64,000 bases of DNA from Bdellovibrionaceae bacterium UBA3535 (lineage in GTDB: Bacteria > Bdellovibrionota > Bdellovibrionia > Bdellovibrionales > UBA840), in contig DFOS01000026.1 in the NCBI GenBank assembly GCA_002376845.1, positions 124,001 through 188,000 of the forward strand, in the 5' to 3' direction. The notes under the pieces were generated by a model. It searched no databases and was not told where the DNA came from. It saw only the letters and a list, made by a program, of their open reading frames with translations. Shown here piece after piece: positions 34,175 through 43,451 of the stretch. Within the stretch, counting starts at the first letter, position 1. Each line of letters starts with the position of its first letter. The position numbers and the translations under genes are program-made.

Positions 34175-35383
34175 TTAAAGGATAGTTGCCCCAATTTTAT
34201 TCAGGGAGCCTTTTATTTCGGCAATATGATCGGCATCAAAGGTCTCCACCAGAATTTCAATCATGGTTTGATTGGGCCCTAGACTCTGCTCGATTCGATC
34301 GTGATAGACCTCTAGGATATTGGCCCGATGATCGGCAATCACCTTTGTCACCTGTGACAAACTACCCGGCACATCTGCCATCACCAGTTTTAGAGGAAAG
34401 ATTCTGCCTCGCTTGATCAAACCTTTTTCTATTACCTTCGATAAAATATTTAGATCCACATTGCCGCCGGTGAGCACACAGCAAATACGGGAGCCAAAAC
34501 TTTTTCCCTCACGAAATGCCAAAGCAACACTAGCTGCTGCGGAGGCCTCCACTACGGTTTTACTTCTTTCTAGCAAAAAAACCATCGCATCAGCCATTTC
34601 ACTTTCACTAACGGTGTACATTGCATCTACATAGGGATGAAAGTAATTATCCAGCATATAGGGACTAGGTTTTTTAACCGCAATGCCATCGGCCAGAGTG
34701 CGCTGCTTTACTTCGTCTTGCACTAAGTCTTTTGCCTGAAAAGACTTGGCAATATTGGAGACATTCTCTGCCTGAACACCGATAACTTTAATGGAGGGCT
34801 TTATTTTTTTTACGGCTAGAGCTATACCGCATATTAAGCCCCCGCCCCCTACCGGCACGATAATCGCATCCAAGTTTTCCACTTGTTCCATGATCTCAAT
34901 GGCCGTGGTGCCCTGTCCCGCAATGATGTATGGGTCTTCAAAGGGAGGTATAAAAGTGTAGTGATTTTGCTTCGCTAGTTCTTTCGCATGAAAATAGGCT
35001 TCATCATATATATCGCCATGCTGAATGACCTCAGCACCATAGCCACGCGTCGCCAGAACTTTTACAATGGGGGCATTCAGTGGCATGACAATTTTGGCTG
35101 GGATATTTAAGGTACTTGCCGCATAAGCCACCCCTTGGGCGTGGTTTCCGGCAGAAGAGGCAATCACGCCGTTGCGTTTTTCTTCTTCACTTAAGTGATG
35201 AAACTTATTTGTGGCACCACGAATCTTATAGCTACCTGTTTTTTGCATATTCTCAAATTTTAAAAAAACTTCTGTATTGGCACGGCTAGAACAAGACTCG
35301 GACAAACGACAAGGCGTTAGCCTACGAACTCCCGCAATATTTTTTAAAGCCTCTTGAATATCGGCAAAAGTAGCTACTTTCAT
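34175..35383 (-). CDS. ilvA: Threonine ammonia-lyase (threonine dehydratase)
   Basis: 402-residue PLP enzyme deaminating threonine to 2-oxobutanoate. The PLP lysine is in KTGSYKIRGATNKF, the Gly-rich phosphate loop in VPVGGGGLICG, and a single C-terminal ACT domain (LVMADVPGSLSQVTKVIADH) marks the shorter form, in which allosteric control is by isoleucine or valine. Start 35383 lies two bases after the upstream zinc-ribbon gene's stop and matches the family N-terminus. The role may be isoleucine synthesis or catabolism; the length alone does not decide. Confidence 0.93.
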   Translation of the reverse strand: MKVATFADIQEALKNIAGVRRLTPCRLSESCSSRANTEVFLKFENMQKTGSYKIRGATNKFHHLSEEEKRNGVIASSAGNHAQGVAYAASTLNIPAKIVMPLNAPIVKVLATRGYGAEVIQHGDIYDEAYFHAKELAKQNHYTFIPPFEDPYIIAGQGTTAIEIMEQVENLDAIIVPVGGGGLICGIALAVKKIKPSIKVIGVQAENVSNIAKSFQAKDLVQDEVKQRTLADGIAVKKPSPYMLDNYFHPYVDAMYTVSESEMADAMVFLLERSKTVVEASAAASVALAFREGKSFGSRICCVLTGGNVDLNILSKVIEKGLIKRGRIFPLKLVMADVPGSLSQVTKVIADHRANILEVYHDRIEQSLGPNQTMIEILVETFDADHIAEIKGSLNKIGATIL

Positions 35384-35384
35384 A

Positions 35385-35618
35385 TTAACCGTCTTGGTAC
35401 CACCAATGGGTAGAAATTCCAACCAAAGGCGCAAACTCGCCATCAATCAATGGCGGTTTTTCTTGCTCTGCCGTAAAGGTTGGCGACTGCAATTCATCGA
35501 TATAATAGTAGGGAGCAAAAACCTTCCCACACTCGGCACAGCGCTCAACAATTTCTTTGTTTTCGCTGATAGCTCCACAGACATGGCACCTTCTGAAGTG
35601 AGATAAATCTTTCTTCAT
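35385..35618 (-). CDS. Small zinc-ribbon protein
   Basis: 77 residues with CHVCG and CAECG spaced as a four-cysteine zinc ribbon (residues 11-30), then an aromatic-rich C-terminus (APYYYIDE, STHWWYQDG). Such proteins often bind RNA polymerase, ribosomes or nucleic acid; no specific role can be read. GGAGG lies five bases before the ATG, and it runs straight into ilvA. Confidence 0.75.
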   Translation of the reverse strand: MKKDLSHFRRCHVCGAISENKEIVERCAECGKVFAPYYYIDELQSPTFTAEQEKPPLIDGEFAPLVGISTHWWYQDG

Positions 35619-35730
35619 AAGGTCCTCCGACTTCCATTATAACCTGGACCTTGGCAATCACCTAGACTTTTATTTCTAAATACTTAGAATTATTGAGCTT
35701 TGACTAATGACTTGACGCGTGACAAACTCA

Positions 35731-35754
35731 CCATCTACTAGCTTGTAGCTGACA
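35731..35754. repeat. Second copy of the CCATCTACTAG/GTAGCTGACA intergenic element
   Basis: CCATCTACTAG (35731-35741) and GTAGCTGACA (35745-35754) match the pair at 24801 and 24882 in the same order and orientation, here only three bases apart. GCTGAC also pairs with GTCAGC about 25 bases further on, so the element may fold. Confidence 0.4.
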
Positions 35755-35802
35755 GGCTGTCTCGCCTCTTATGGAGTCAGCGACCAGAATCTATACAATG
35801 GA

Positions 35803-36810
35803 TCAGCTAGCTTTTTCTTCTTTTTTGGAGCTACTCGTAGACTCTTGCGGCGCCTCAACTTGAGGCTCCTGCTTTTTTTCTTTCTTTTCAAACTTCAATT
35901 CTTGCTGCAAGTCCATGGATACCACTAGCGACATCACCTGCGAAACAATCTGCGCAAAGCGAATGTCTTTGTCTTGAAAGTCACCTTTTTCCTTGGGCAT
36001 TCGGGCCGAGACAACTCCATAGAACTCGCCTCTTTTAAAAACTGGAGAAACGATAATGGCATTAAACGATATGGATTTTACTACCTCTTTGATGGCGGCC
36101 ATGGTGGGATCGTTTTCCATATTTTCAATCACCACCATCTTCTCGGTATTCATCACATGAATCACTTCTGGATAGCGGTTGAGATCAATTTGCAGCCCCC
36201 TTAGACTTCGCTCATCACTGGAGCAGACAACAAAGCCCGTTTGCCGATCAGGGTCGCAGTGAATTAAGGAGCAACGCACAGCTTTTAGAGCAATCTCCAA
36301 CATTTTTGAGTGATTGAACAAAATGCTATGTAGCGACTTTTTCGTGTTGGCTTCTTTAAGAACAAAATTCACCAATTGTATAAGTAGAGCCTCGTCTTTT
36401 TCTTGCGGCTTCTCCGTCTCGCTAGGAATCTTTCGCTTTTTTTGAATTTGGAAAATTAAACGTGATAGTATGTCTTCCACTTTATAAGGCTTTACAATAT
36501 AATCTTTTGCTCCAGCCCGTAGAGCGGTTTTTACATTTTCAATATCGTTGTGACTGGAGGTGATAAAAACTTTCGTATCAAGCTTCTTTTCCGTGACGTA
36601 TTCCAACAATCCTAAACCTGTGTAATCCGCTAACATCATATTGGCCACACAAAAATGTGGGCGCCAATTTAACAAGGTTTCTTTTACTTCTTTTTGCTTG
36701 GTCTCCAATCTAACATCAAAGCCTCGCTCCATAAGGTAGTCCCCCAAGTGCCTAGCACTTGTGGCTTCATCCTCAACAATTAAAACTTTGTACGAATTGC
36801 GTGTCGACAT
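35803..36810 (-). CDS. Atypical response regulator: pseudo-receiver plus GAF domain
   Basis: 335 residues. The receiver domain (1-125) keeps the acidic pocket (IVEDE, 11-15), the switch Thr/Ser (FITSSH, 83-87) and K107 (IVKPYK), but the phospho-acceptor position reads Asn57 in CVANMMLADYTG; the codon AAT is clear on the minus strand. A GAF-like domain spans about 160-310 (KAVRCSLIHCDPDRQTGFVV, IIVSPVFKRGEFYGVVSARM), and the tail is Lys/Glu/Ser-rich and coiled. There is no DNA-binding or enzymatic output domain and no adjacent histidine kinase. It probably acts by protein contact, independently of phosphorylation. Confidence 0.88.
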   Translation of the reverse strand: MSTRNSYKVLIVEDEATSARHLGDYLMERGFDVRLETKQKEVKETLLNWRPHFCVANMMLADYTGLGLLEYVTEKKLDTKVFITSSHNDIENVKTALRAGAKDYIVKPYKVEDILSRLIFQIQKKRKIPSETEKPQEKDEALLIQLVNFVLKEANTKKSLHSILFNHSKMLEIALKAVRCSLIHCDPDRQTGFVVCSSDERSLRGLQIDLNRYPEVIHVMNTEKMVVIENMENDPTMAAIKEVVKSISFNAIIVSPVFKRGEFYGVVSARMPKEKGDFQDKDIRFAQIVSQVMSLVVSMDLQQELKFEKKEKKQEPQVEAPQESTSSSKKEEKAS

Positions 36811-36905
36811 ACATCCCTTTTTCGGCTTTTATTGCCCAGATTCAAGGCTTGTAAGATGACAAAGCGAGATTTTTACACCATAGTCATACCGACCTAAGGA
36901 TAGTT

Positions 36906-37538
36906 ATGGCTTTTATCGTATTTGAAGGAATTGATGGCGCTGGTAAATCCTCTCTAATGAATGCCCTGGAGACCGCCTTGATGCAGAGAGGGCAGCAGTG
37001 CCTACGTAGCCGCGAGCCTGGCGGCACCCCGCTCGGCGAGGAGCTCAGAGAGATTTTGCTGCGCACCGAAGGCGCCACCCCTGTGGCACGGGCCGAAGCA
37101 CTGTTGTACCAAGTTATACGTGCGCAACATGTCGAAGAGAAAATTCGCCCGGCCCTAAAAGAAAATCGATGGGTTTTGTGCGATCGATTTACGGCTAGTT
37201 CCATTGCTTTTCAGGCAGGAGGGCGTGCCATATCCAAAGAAGAAATCGATTGGCTCAATCGCTTTTCTACCAACAATTTAGCCGTGGACTTATTTGTCTT
37301 GCTGGATCTTGCTACAGAGGAAGCCGCCGAGCGAGTGCAAAAACGCTACGATGATAACGGCGGTAAAAAAGATCGCTTTGAACTAGAAAAACAGGATTTT
37401 CACCAGCGAGTACGTGATACCTATTTGCAGCTCGCCAAAGAAGCTCCCCAAAAATGGCTGATCTTGGATGCCAGCCAGCCAACCGAAAATATGCTAAAGA
37501 CTCTACTGCAAAGATTGGAGAAGGAAAAATGCCTTTGA
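36906..37538 (+). CDS. tmk: Thymidylate kinase
   Basis: 210-residue kinase making dTDP from dTMP. The P-loop is FEGIDGAGKSSLMNAL, the DRX motif is CDRFTASSIAFQ, and the catalytic Arg is in SREPGGTPLGEELRE. AAGGA precedes the ATG by five bases. Its stop overlaps holB by ten bases, giving the classic tmk-holB arrangement linking dTTP supply with the replication clamp loader. Confidence 0.97.
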   Translation: MAFIVFEGIDGAGKSSLMNALETALMQRGQQCLRSREPGGTPLGEELREILLRTEGATPVARAEALLYQVIRAQHVEEKIRPALKENRWVLCDRFTASSIAFQAGGRAISKEEIDWLNRFSTNNLAVDLFVLLDLATEEAAERVQKRYDDNGGKKDRFELEKQDFHQRVRDTYLQLAKEAPQKWLILDASQPTENMLKTLLQRLEKEKCL

Positions 37539-38476
37539 TAGGACATGCAAAAGAGCGGCAATACCTATTAAAAAAGCAGCGTGAAGACCGGATTTTTCCT
37601 GTTATGATCTTTCATGGGCCCAATGGCATTGGAAAAAAAGCGGTGGCCTTAGAGCTAATTTGCAACGAAGTCTGCTCCCACCAGTCGGCTTGCGGAGACT
37701 GCCCGGCTTGTCAAAAAGTACAAAACTTAGAATATGAAAACCTTTTTGTTCTTCGCCCCGAGGGAAAATTTATAAAAATTGAGGCCGTACGGCAGCTACT
37801 ATCAGCTCTTTCTTTGCGGGCACAGGATCTCACTCGCTACGTCATTTTGGAAGAGGCTGAAAAGCTCAATCCCCAAGCTGCCAATGCACTATTAAAGACC
37901 TTGGAGGAGCCGCCAGAAAAGACCGTCTTTATACTTCTCACCAGCAATTTGTCCTCCTTGCTTCCTACCATTCGCTCACGTGCCATTCCCATTGCCTTCA
38001 ACACCCTTAGCTTTCAAGAACTGCAGGAGCTATCGCCTGAGAGCCCAACATGGCTACTAAAAGCAGCGCAAGGCAGGCCCGGTTTACTGGAAGATTTAAA
38101 GCAACATGATAGTTTGCAAGAAAGAAAGTTGGCACTAGAAGTACTCTCTCTTTACCGCGAATCTTCAAGACATGAAAACTTTCAAAAAATCAAACAATGG
38201 GTAAAAGACAAGCCAAACTGGGACAGAGTTTTTTTCTTTATGCAGTCTTTTCTTCGAGACGCCAGAATACTTTCCATTAACGAGGACAAGCTGCTCAACT
38301 TAGACCAAAAAGCATATTTACAAGACTTATCCCAGATTGGGGATGACTTTATCGATCTGCAATACAGGGCAACCATTCGCTTACAAGAACAATTCTTAGC
38401 CAACCAAGATAAAAGCTTATGTCTTGAAAATTTTTGGTTCGAGTCAAAGAAAAAATATGTTAGCGTTACGGCATGA
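37529..38476 (+). CDS. holB: DNA polymerase III delta-prime subunit
   Basis: 315-residue AAA+ clamp-loader subunit. FHGPNGIGKKAVALEL is the P-loop-like segment, the zinc module uses four cysteines in VCSHQSACGDCPACQ, and ILEEAEKLNPQAANALLKTL is the Walker B/sensor region. The arginine-finger motif reads RSRAIPI rather than SRC. I start at 37529, with GGAGAAGG just upstream. It overlaps tmk by ten bases and tatD by four. Confidence 0.92.
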   Translation: MPLIGHAKERQYLLKKQREDRIFPVMIFHGPNGIGKKAVALELICNEVCSHQSACGDCPACQKVQNLEYENLFVLRPEGKFIKIEAVRQLLSALSLRAQDLTRYVILEEAEKLNPQAANALLKTLEEPPEKTVFILLTSNLSSLLPTIRSRAIPIAFNTLSFQELQELSPESPTWLLKAAQGRPGLLEDLKQHDSLQERKLALEVLSLYRESSRHENFQKIKQWVKDKPNWDRVFFFMQSFLRDARILSINEDKLLNLDQKAYLQDLSQIGDDFIDLQYRATIRLQEQFLANQDKSLCLENFWFESKKKYVSVTA

Positions 38477-39249
38477 TGGGTTGGACGGACATACATACGC
38501 ACTTTAATATGCTGGAGATTTCTCCAGAAGAAGCCATAGCTGCGGCGGAAAACTCTGGCGTTCATCGATTCATTACCATTGGTACGCGTCCCGATGATTT
38601 GGAATTAGTTTTTGATATTTCCAAGCGCTTTTACCCAAAGGTATTTTGCACATTAGGCATCCACCCGCACGAGGCAAAACTTTACAGCCAAGATATCGAA
38701 AAGCTAATTCGCAAATTGGCCCCACAGCCCAATGTTGTGGCCATTGGCGAGACTGGTCTAGATTATTATTACGACAATTCTCCAAGAGATATCCAGCAAG
38801 AAGCATTTAAAAAGCAGCTGCTGCTAGCCAAAGAATTAAATTTACCCATTGAAATTCATACCCGAGATGCAGAAGAAGACACCATTCGAATCCTGCGCGA
38901 AGTCTCTGACTCCTGGAGTGGTGTGATCCATTGCTTTACAGGCACACAGTATCTTGCCAATGAAGCCTTGCAGTTGGGTCTGGACATTTCGGTTAGCGGT
39001 GTGGTCACTTTTAAAAGTTCCAACGAATTGCGGGACGTAATCGCAAGTGTGCCCTTAGACCGCTTACATGTAGAAACGGATGCACCATTTTTGGCTCCGG
39101 TTCCCATGCGTGGTAAGAAAAATCAACCGGCCTATGTCGTGCATACGGCAGAGTTTTTGGCTAATTTAAAAGGCGTTGAGATTGATGTTTTACAAAAACA
39201 AATTCACCTAAATAATCAACGCACCTTTCCCAAACTTAAGCTCAATTAA
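38473..39249 (+). CDS. tatD: TatD-family metal-dependent DNase
   Basis: 258-residue TIM-barrel hydrolase. Metal ligands include H8 and H10 (DIHTHF), the Glu in VAIGETGLDYYYD, the His in LPIEIHTRDA and in GVIHCFTGT, and the Asp in VETDAPFLAPVP. Family members are 3'-5' exonucleases or D-aminoacyl-tRNA deacylases involved in repair and quality control. ATGATG start; co-translated with holB. Confidence 0.94.
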   Translation: MMGWTDIHTHFNMLEISPEEAIAAAENSGVHRFITIGTRPDDLELVFDISKRFYPKVFCTLGIHPHEAKLYSQDIEKLIRKLAPQPNVVAIGETGLDYYYDNSPRDIQQEAFKKQLLLAKELNLPIEIHTRDAEEDTIRILREVSDSWSGVIHCFTGTQYLANEALQLGLDISVSGVVTFKSSNELRDVIASVPLDRLHVETDAPFLAPVPMRGKKNQPAYVVHTAEFLANLKGVEIDVLQKQIHLNNQRTFPKLKLN

Positions 39250-40276
39250 AAGCTTCTTTTATTTCCTTATAGACTGTGAATATATCTTCAGAATTATCAA
39301 AAGGATCCGGGTTTCTAGCGTTTTCGACGGCAAAACTTAAATCAAAAAAATGACCAATGCGGTATTTACCAAAGAATGCCACAAAAATACTATAAATATG
39401 ATTTAAAGGTAGAGAGTAAGAATACGGCATACCAAATTTTTTAAACAGTTCTTTTTGATAAAAAGTTGGCACCTTGTTATCTCTTTTACCAATGACCATA
39501 TAAAAATCTCTAGGATTTACCATTCTAGAAAAGTTTGTAGGATCAATTAGGTATTCCTCTCGCAGGCGATGTTCCAATTCTTCTGGGGTCTTGATATTAT
39601 GGCTTGCCATCATACGATTGCGTAAACGCACCACAATTTCTTGGTTCGAATAAGCAATGGTACCAGGCATATTTCCAGAACCTACCACAATAGCAGCCGA
39701 TTTCACCCGTGTATCGATACCGTAAAACAATGCAGCTCGAATGCCGCCCAAGCTATTTCCGAAAACGCCGATACGTTGCTTATCAACATTTGGATGACTC
39801 CATAAATAATCCAGTAAAATTCGATTGCGAATCACCGAGCGTGCAAAGACTCCCGTGGTTTCTGGGATGGTGTTGAGTCCATCAATGCTTTCTTCTAATT
39901 GTGATATTACGGCGATATAACCCTTTGCTGCAAAATATTTAGCATAGGAACGATCCACATAATTCACACCGCCGATGGGGGGAAATATAACGATCACTGG
40001 TAACTTTTTATCTTCAATACCTTGGGGAAAATAAAAATCAACTTTTAGTTTTCCTTGCAATCCATGTATAAACTCACTGTAACTAAGAAAACCTGACGAC
40101 CTTATGATTCTTCTTCCAAAACTCCACTTTTTCTTAACCACCTTTCTTTCAAAAGAGTGCATAGCGGTATAATCCACATATTTAAGACGATGCTTCATTT
40201 CATCTTCTGATACATCTGGCATATATTTGTACTGAGCAAAGCCTAATGAAAGTAATACTAGTTGCAGAATGATCAT
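39242..40276 (-). CDS. Exported alpha/beta hydrolase
   Basis: 344 residues with a short signal peptide (MIILQLVLLSLGFAQ). The nucleophile Ser175 sits in GVFGNSLGGIRAA; the acid is probably in MVIGKRDNKVPTF and the His in LPLNHIYSIF. VIVIFPPIGGVN supplies the oxyanion hole. It resembles dienelactone-hydrolase or acetyl-xylan-esterase-like enzymes, but the substrate is unknown. GGAGG is six bases before the ATG. Its end overlaps the convergent tatD by eight bases. Confidence 0.85.
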   Translation of the reverse strand: MIILQLVLLSLGFAQYKYMPDVSEDEMKHRLKYVDYTAMHSFERKVVKKKWSFGRRIIRSSGFLSYSEFIHGLQGKLKVDFYFPQGIEDKKLPVIVIFPPIGGVNYVDRSYAKYFAAKGYIAVISQLEESIDGLNTIPETTGVFARSVIRNRILLDYLWSHPNVDKQRIGVFGNSLGGIRAALFYGIDTRVKSAAIVVGSGNMPGTIAYSNQEIVVRLRNRMMASHNIKTPEELEHRLREEYLIDPTNFSRMVNPRDFYMVIGKRDNKVPTFYQKELFKKFGMPYSYSLPLNHIYSIFVAFFGKYRIGHFFDLSFAVENARNPDPFDNSEDIFTVYKEIKEAFN

Positions 40277-40337
40277 CTTAGACCTCCTGCTGGAATTTTC
40301 GACAAGCTTTTAAGAAAAATTAGTGCGAACGTAGAGT

Positions 40338-40362
40338 TTCTAGACGCTTGCATAGTCTAGAA
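40338..40362. promoter_or_regulatory. Eight-base inverted repeat upstream of the esterase gene
   Basis: TTCTAGAC and GTCTAGAA are separated by nine bases and lie about 60 bases upstream of the gene starting at 40276. With no T run this is a candidate operator. The flanking GCGAACGTAGA resembles sequence at 29535. Confidence 0.35.
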
Positions 40363-40470
40363 GAGCTTAAATACAAAATAAAAATGTTAGGCTAAAAAAG
40401 AAAAAAATCAGTGAGTTAGAAAGTGTTTCAAACTTAGATGGTTTGATTTAATAAAATCTTGGCTAAAACT

Positions 40471-40508
40471 AGCAAAAAGTAGAGGTGAGAGTTTTAGGTC
40501 TCACCTCT
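40471..40508 (-). terminator. Rho-independent terminator after the small secreted protein
   Basis: AGAGGTGAGA and TCTCACCTCT pair perfectly over ten bases with an eight-base loop. On the minus strand the stem is followed by ACTTTTT. It lies 13 bases past the stop at 40522. Confidence 0.85.
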
Positions 40509-40521
40509 TGGCAAAAATCTA

Positions 40522-40950
40522 TTACAAATTTCTCCACTGGCGCTTCACTGAAATTGCCATTTCGCCAACACAATGACTTACACTGTAAAAGGGAGTTAAA
40601 GGACTCTCAAAAGGACTCACTTGTCGATTGATCAATTCCCCTTCCACCACTTCGTAAGATAGCAGATTGCCATCTGCATCGGTTTCTACATCCAATGTTA
40701 AGATAAAGATTCCGTCTCCATTCCATTTGGAATCTGCATAATCGCCGCGGGTCATTACATCGTAAAGACTGCAAGATCGTTGCAGGTATTCCTCCACCTT
40801 AACTTCCGTATCTTCTTTATTCACAAGATAAATTAATGACTTGCCCTCAACACTCACACCAAAATCCACTAAGACCGCTCGCTTCATATTCTGTGCGCTG
40901 ACTTGGCTAGCCGCTAATAAGATTGTGGTCACAAAAAGTATAAACTTCAT
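40522..40950 (-). CDS. Small exported protein of unknown function
   Basis: 142 residues with signal peptide MKFILFVTTILLAASQVSAQ; GGAGGAGG ends two bases before the ATG at 40950. The mature domain has cysteines in RSCSLYD and SHCVGEM, a likely disulfide, and strand-rich sequence (GIFILTLDVETDADGNLLSY). No family recognised. It is monocistronic with its own terminator. Confidence 0.75.
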   Translation of the reverse strand: MKFILFVTTILLAASQVSAQNMKRAVLVDFGVSVEGKSLIYLVNKEDTEVKVEEYLQRSCSLYDVMTRGDYADSKWNGDGIFILTLDVETDADGNLLSYEVVEGELINRQVSPFESPLTPFYSVSHCVGEMAISVKRQWRNL

Positions 40951-41041
40951 TCCTCCTCCTCTTTGCCAGCAAACTAGCTGTGAAACACACAATAAGGAAA
41001 GAAAATCTGTGGAAAGAAAATTTGTTAGGATATGGGTGAGT

Positions 41042-41072
41042 AAAAAATTCTGGGCCCGATAGTATCAGGCCC
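41042..41072 (-). terminator. Rho-independent terminator after the M28 peptidase gene
   Basis: On the minus strand GGGCCTGAT and ATCGGGCCC form a nine-pair stem with one wobble and a three-base loop, followed four bases later by six T. It starts nine bases past the stop at 41081. Confidence 0.85.
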
Positions 41073-41080
41073 AATAATGA

Positions 41081-42283
41081 TTAGAATCCGCGAATATCTG
41101 AATTGCCCATATGCATAAGATAAGCCAAAGCAATTTTCGAAAAGTTTGCTGAATGTAGAAAATCAGAACGATCATCGATAACGTCATCACTGGTGTGGAT
41201 GCGGCGATTGATGGTGTTCATTGTAGCCTCAAAAGGTGCAAAAGTAGCAAATCCTTGGCGAAACCAGGATGCGTGATCACTACAGCCATAACCACAATTG
41301 AATTCCCGTACTTCCAAACCAACATAATGATCGTTAATTTGTAGCATCAAATCTCTTAACCAAGCGGTAGTAAAATCCGCAATGGAACCAATCACCCCTT
41401 TACCGGCACCAGGAACCAAAGACATATCAATTTGCATAACGGAAATCACTTCCATATTGTCAGCTCGGTAGTTTTTGGCAATTTCGGCGGAACCTAGTAG
41501 ACCCGACTCCTCGCCGCCATACCAGAAAATCTCAATACTTCTTTGCGGCTGTTGATTGTTGGCAGCAAAGATACGAAGCGCTTCTAGCAAATTGGCAGAA
41601 CCAGAGGCATTATCATCCGCTCCTGGAGCAATTTTATTGGTCCATGACTGCGTAATCGAATCCAAATGGCCGCCTAAGATCACCAACTCTTCGGGACGTT
41701 GATTGCCGTAAAGTGTGATCCCAATACTATCTTGCTTGGTGGACTCATGGCGAATCCGGCGCAATTCGTAAGGGTGCGAGTAGTTTTGCATGACGGCGGC
41801 AATTCGCTCCATCATCGGTTCAATATGCTTATTTGGCGAAGGTCCACGGTTGTAGCGGTCTGGATAAGAGGATAAAAAGACAACCGTTTCACGCAAATTG
41901 TCTGCGTTCACCTCTTTTACAGCTTCTGCCACTTCTGCATTGTAATCAATTTTGATATTGCGCTTTAAATAGCGGTTGGCTTCCTCTTGCGCGACAGCGC
42001 GCGAAAGTGCTTGCAGCTCCTCTAGAGGGTTTACCATAGCTTTTTGGTCCCCTAGTTCTAAATCCTCATAACCCCCACAACGCCCCAAAGCATGGCTAGC
42101 TACGGAAATTTCGTGTACTTGCCTAGCATTTACGTAGGCCACTCCCACATTGGCAGCCTTGTCTTCCGCCACCATAGGTATATTTAGAGACTTCAGCAAT
42201 GTCGCCTCCGCCATTACTGGCTTGGAAGTAAAATTACCCGTTGGAAAGTGCGCCAATGCCATGGCCATAAATAATTGAATCAT
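41081..42283 (-). CDS. Exported M28-family aminopeptidase
   Basis: 400 residues. A short hydrophobic N-terminus (MIQLFMAMALAHF) looks like a minimal signal peptide, followed by a propeptide-like region to about residue 170. The two-zinc site is readable: His and Asp in ILGGHLDSITQS and GADDNASGSANLLEA, the catalytic Glu in WYGGEESGLLGSAE, Asp in MQIDMSLVP and the final His in NRRIHTSDDVID. CGYGCSDHASW, a possible disulfide loop, resembles Vibrio leucyl aminopeptidase. AAGGAGGGG lies just before the ATG. It probably releases N-terminal residues from peptides outside the cytoplasm. Confidence 0.92.
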   Translation of the reverse strand: MIQLFMAMALAHFPTGNFTSKPVMAEATLLKSLNIPMVAEDKAANVGVAYVNARQVHEISVASHALGRCGGYEDLELGDQKAMVNPLEELQALSRAVAQEEANRYLKRNIKIDYNAEVAEAVKEVNADNLRETVVFLSSYPDRYNRGPSPNKHIEPMMERIAAVMQNYSHPYELRRIRHESTKQDSIGITLYGNQRPEELVILGGHLDSITQSWTNKIAPGADDNASGSANLLEALRIFAANNQQPQRSIEIFWYGGEESGLLGSAEIAKNYRADNMEVISVMQIDMSLVPGAGKGVIGSIADFTTAWLRDLMLQINDHYVGLEVREFNCGYGCSDHASWFRQGFATFAPFEATMNTINRRIHTSDDVIDDRSDFLHSANFSKIALAYLMHMGNSDIRGF

Positions 42284-42391
42284 GTCCCCTCCTTAGACTT
42301 GTGCTTCATTGTCAAAAGATTTTGCCTTGCAGGCAAGCAGAAACTTGCAAAAATCACCATCCGAGTCATTTTACATATCCCCGAAAAGCCC

Positions 42392-42420
42392 TTGCTTTTT
42401 CAGCTACTTAAACCTATTTT
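42392..42420 (+). promoter_or_regulatory. Candidate promoter of the glycolytic cluster
   Basis: TTGCTT and TATTTT are 17 bases apart, with the -10 ending 26 bases before the gap ATG. A TTGCCT/AGGCAA inverted repeat at 42322-42336 lies upstream and could bind a regulator. The match to consensus is moderate. Confidence 0.4.
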
Positions 42421-42446
42421 GCCTAACATTCAAGAAAGAGGTGAAT

Positions 42447-43451
42447 ATGGCAAAACCACGTATTGCGATTAACGGCTTTGGCCGCATTGGCAGAATTCTT
42501 TTTCGTGCTGGATTTGAAGATTTGGATATTGTAGCGATCAATGACCCTGGTGGCATAGAAACCGCGGCGCATTTACTTAAATACGACAGCAGCCACGGCA
42601 TCTTTCCTGCCGAAGTAAAAGTGGATGGCGAAACCCTAGTCGTAGGCGAGCAGAAAATTCGCTTTATTGCGGAACGCGATCCCAAAAAACTTCCTTGGAA
42701 AGACCTCGAAGTAGATATCGTCATGGAGTGTACAGGCGTATTTAAGTCAAAAGAGGATGCCAACGCACACCTGGAGCAGGGAGCTAAGCGAGTGCTCATC
42801 TCAGCCCCCGCTAAGAATGTCGATCTGACCATGGTTTATGGCATCAATCATAAAGATTATAAGGCCGATAAGGATTATGTTGTTAGCAACGCCTCCTGCA
42901 CTACCAACTGTCTGGCACCCATTGCAAAGGTGCTTAATGATAGCTTTGGAATCGAATACGGTATGATGACCACGGTGCACTCCTATACCAATGATCAACG
43001 CATATTAGACTCTGCCCATAAAGATTTGCGTCGTGCCCGTTCGGCGGCAGTATCCATGATCCCCACCACTACGGGTGCCGCGGTTGCAGTTACGAAGGTG
43101 CTCCCGGAGTTAACGGGAAAACTTGATGGCATGGCCATTCGTGTACCCACACCCAATGTAAGTGTTGTGGATTTAAACGCACAATTAAAAACCAAAGTCA
43201 GCGTAGAGGAAGTCAATCAAGCCTTAAAGGAAGCTGCCAACGGCCCCTTAAAAGGAGTATTGGCGTTTGAAGAAAAAGAATTGGTGAGTATTGATTTTAA
43301 TGGCAATCCGCACTCCTCCATCGTGGATGGGCCGAGCACCGCCATTTTGGGCGACCATTTTGTAAAAGTACTTTCTTGGTACGATAATGAAGTCGGTTTT
43401 TCCCATCGCATGGTGGATTTTGCCAAGTATATACATGAGGTAGGTATCTAG
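42447..43451 (+). CDS. gap: Glyceraldehyde-3-phosphate dehydrogenase
   Basis: 334-residue NAD-dependent glycolytic enzyme. The Rossmann motif is INGFGRIGRILFR, the catalytic C151 is in SNASCTTNCLAP, the base His in TTVHSYTNDQ, and SWYDNEVGFSHRMVD is the conserved C-terminal block. AGAGG upstream of 42447 fixes the start; the reading frame runs further upstream but without family similarity. The stop TAG shares its G with the GTG start of pgk. Confidence 0.97.
   Translation: MAKPRIAINGFGRIGRILFRAGFEDLDIVAINDPGGIETAAHLLKYDSSHGIFPAEVKVDGETLVVGEQKIRFIAERDPKKLPWKDLEVDIVMECTGVFKSKEDANAHLEQGAKRVLISAPAKNVDLTMVYGINHKDYKADKDYVVSNASCTTNCLAPIAKVLNDSFGIEYGMMTTVHSYTNDQRILDSAHKDLRRARSAAVSMIPTTTGAAVAVTKVLPELTGKLDGMAIRVPTPNVSVVDLNAQLKTKVSVEEVNQALKEAANGPLKGVLAFEEKELVSIDFNGNPHSSIVDGPSTAILGDHFVKVLSWYDNEVGFSHRMVDFAKYIHEVGI

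Noticed and set aside
34413..34634. Reading frames antisense to ilvA, carB, rpsA and similar genes
   Set aside because: They follow the codon pattern of well-supported genes on the other strand and show no ribosome binding sites or known motifs.
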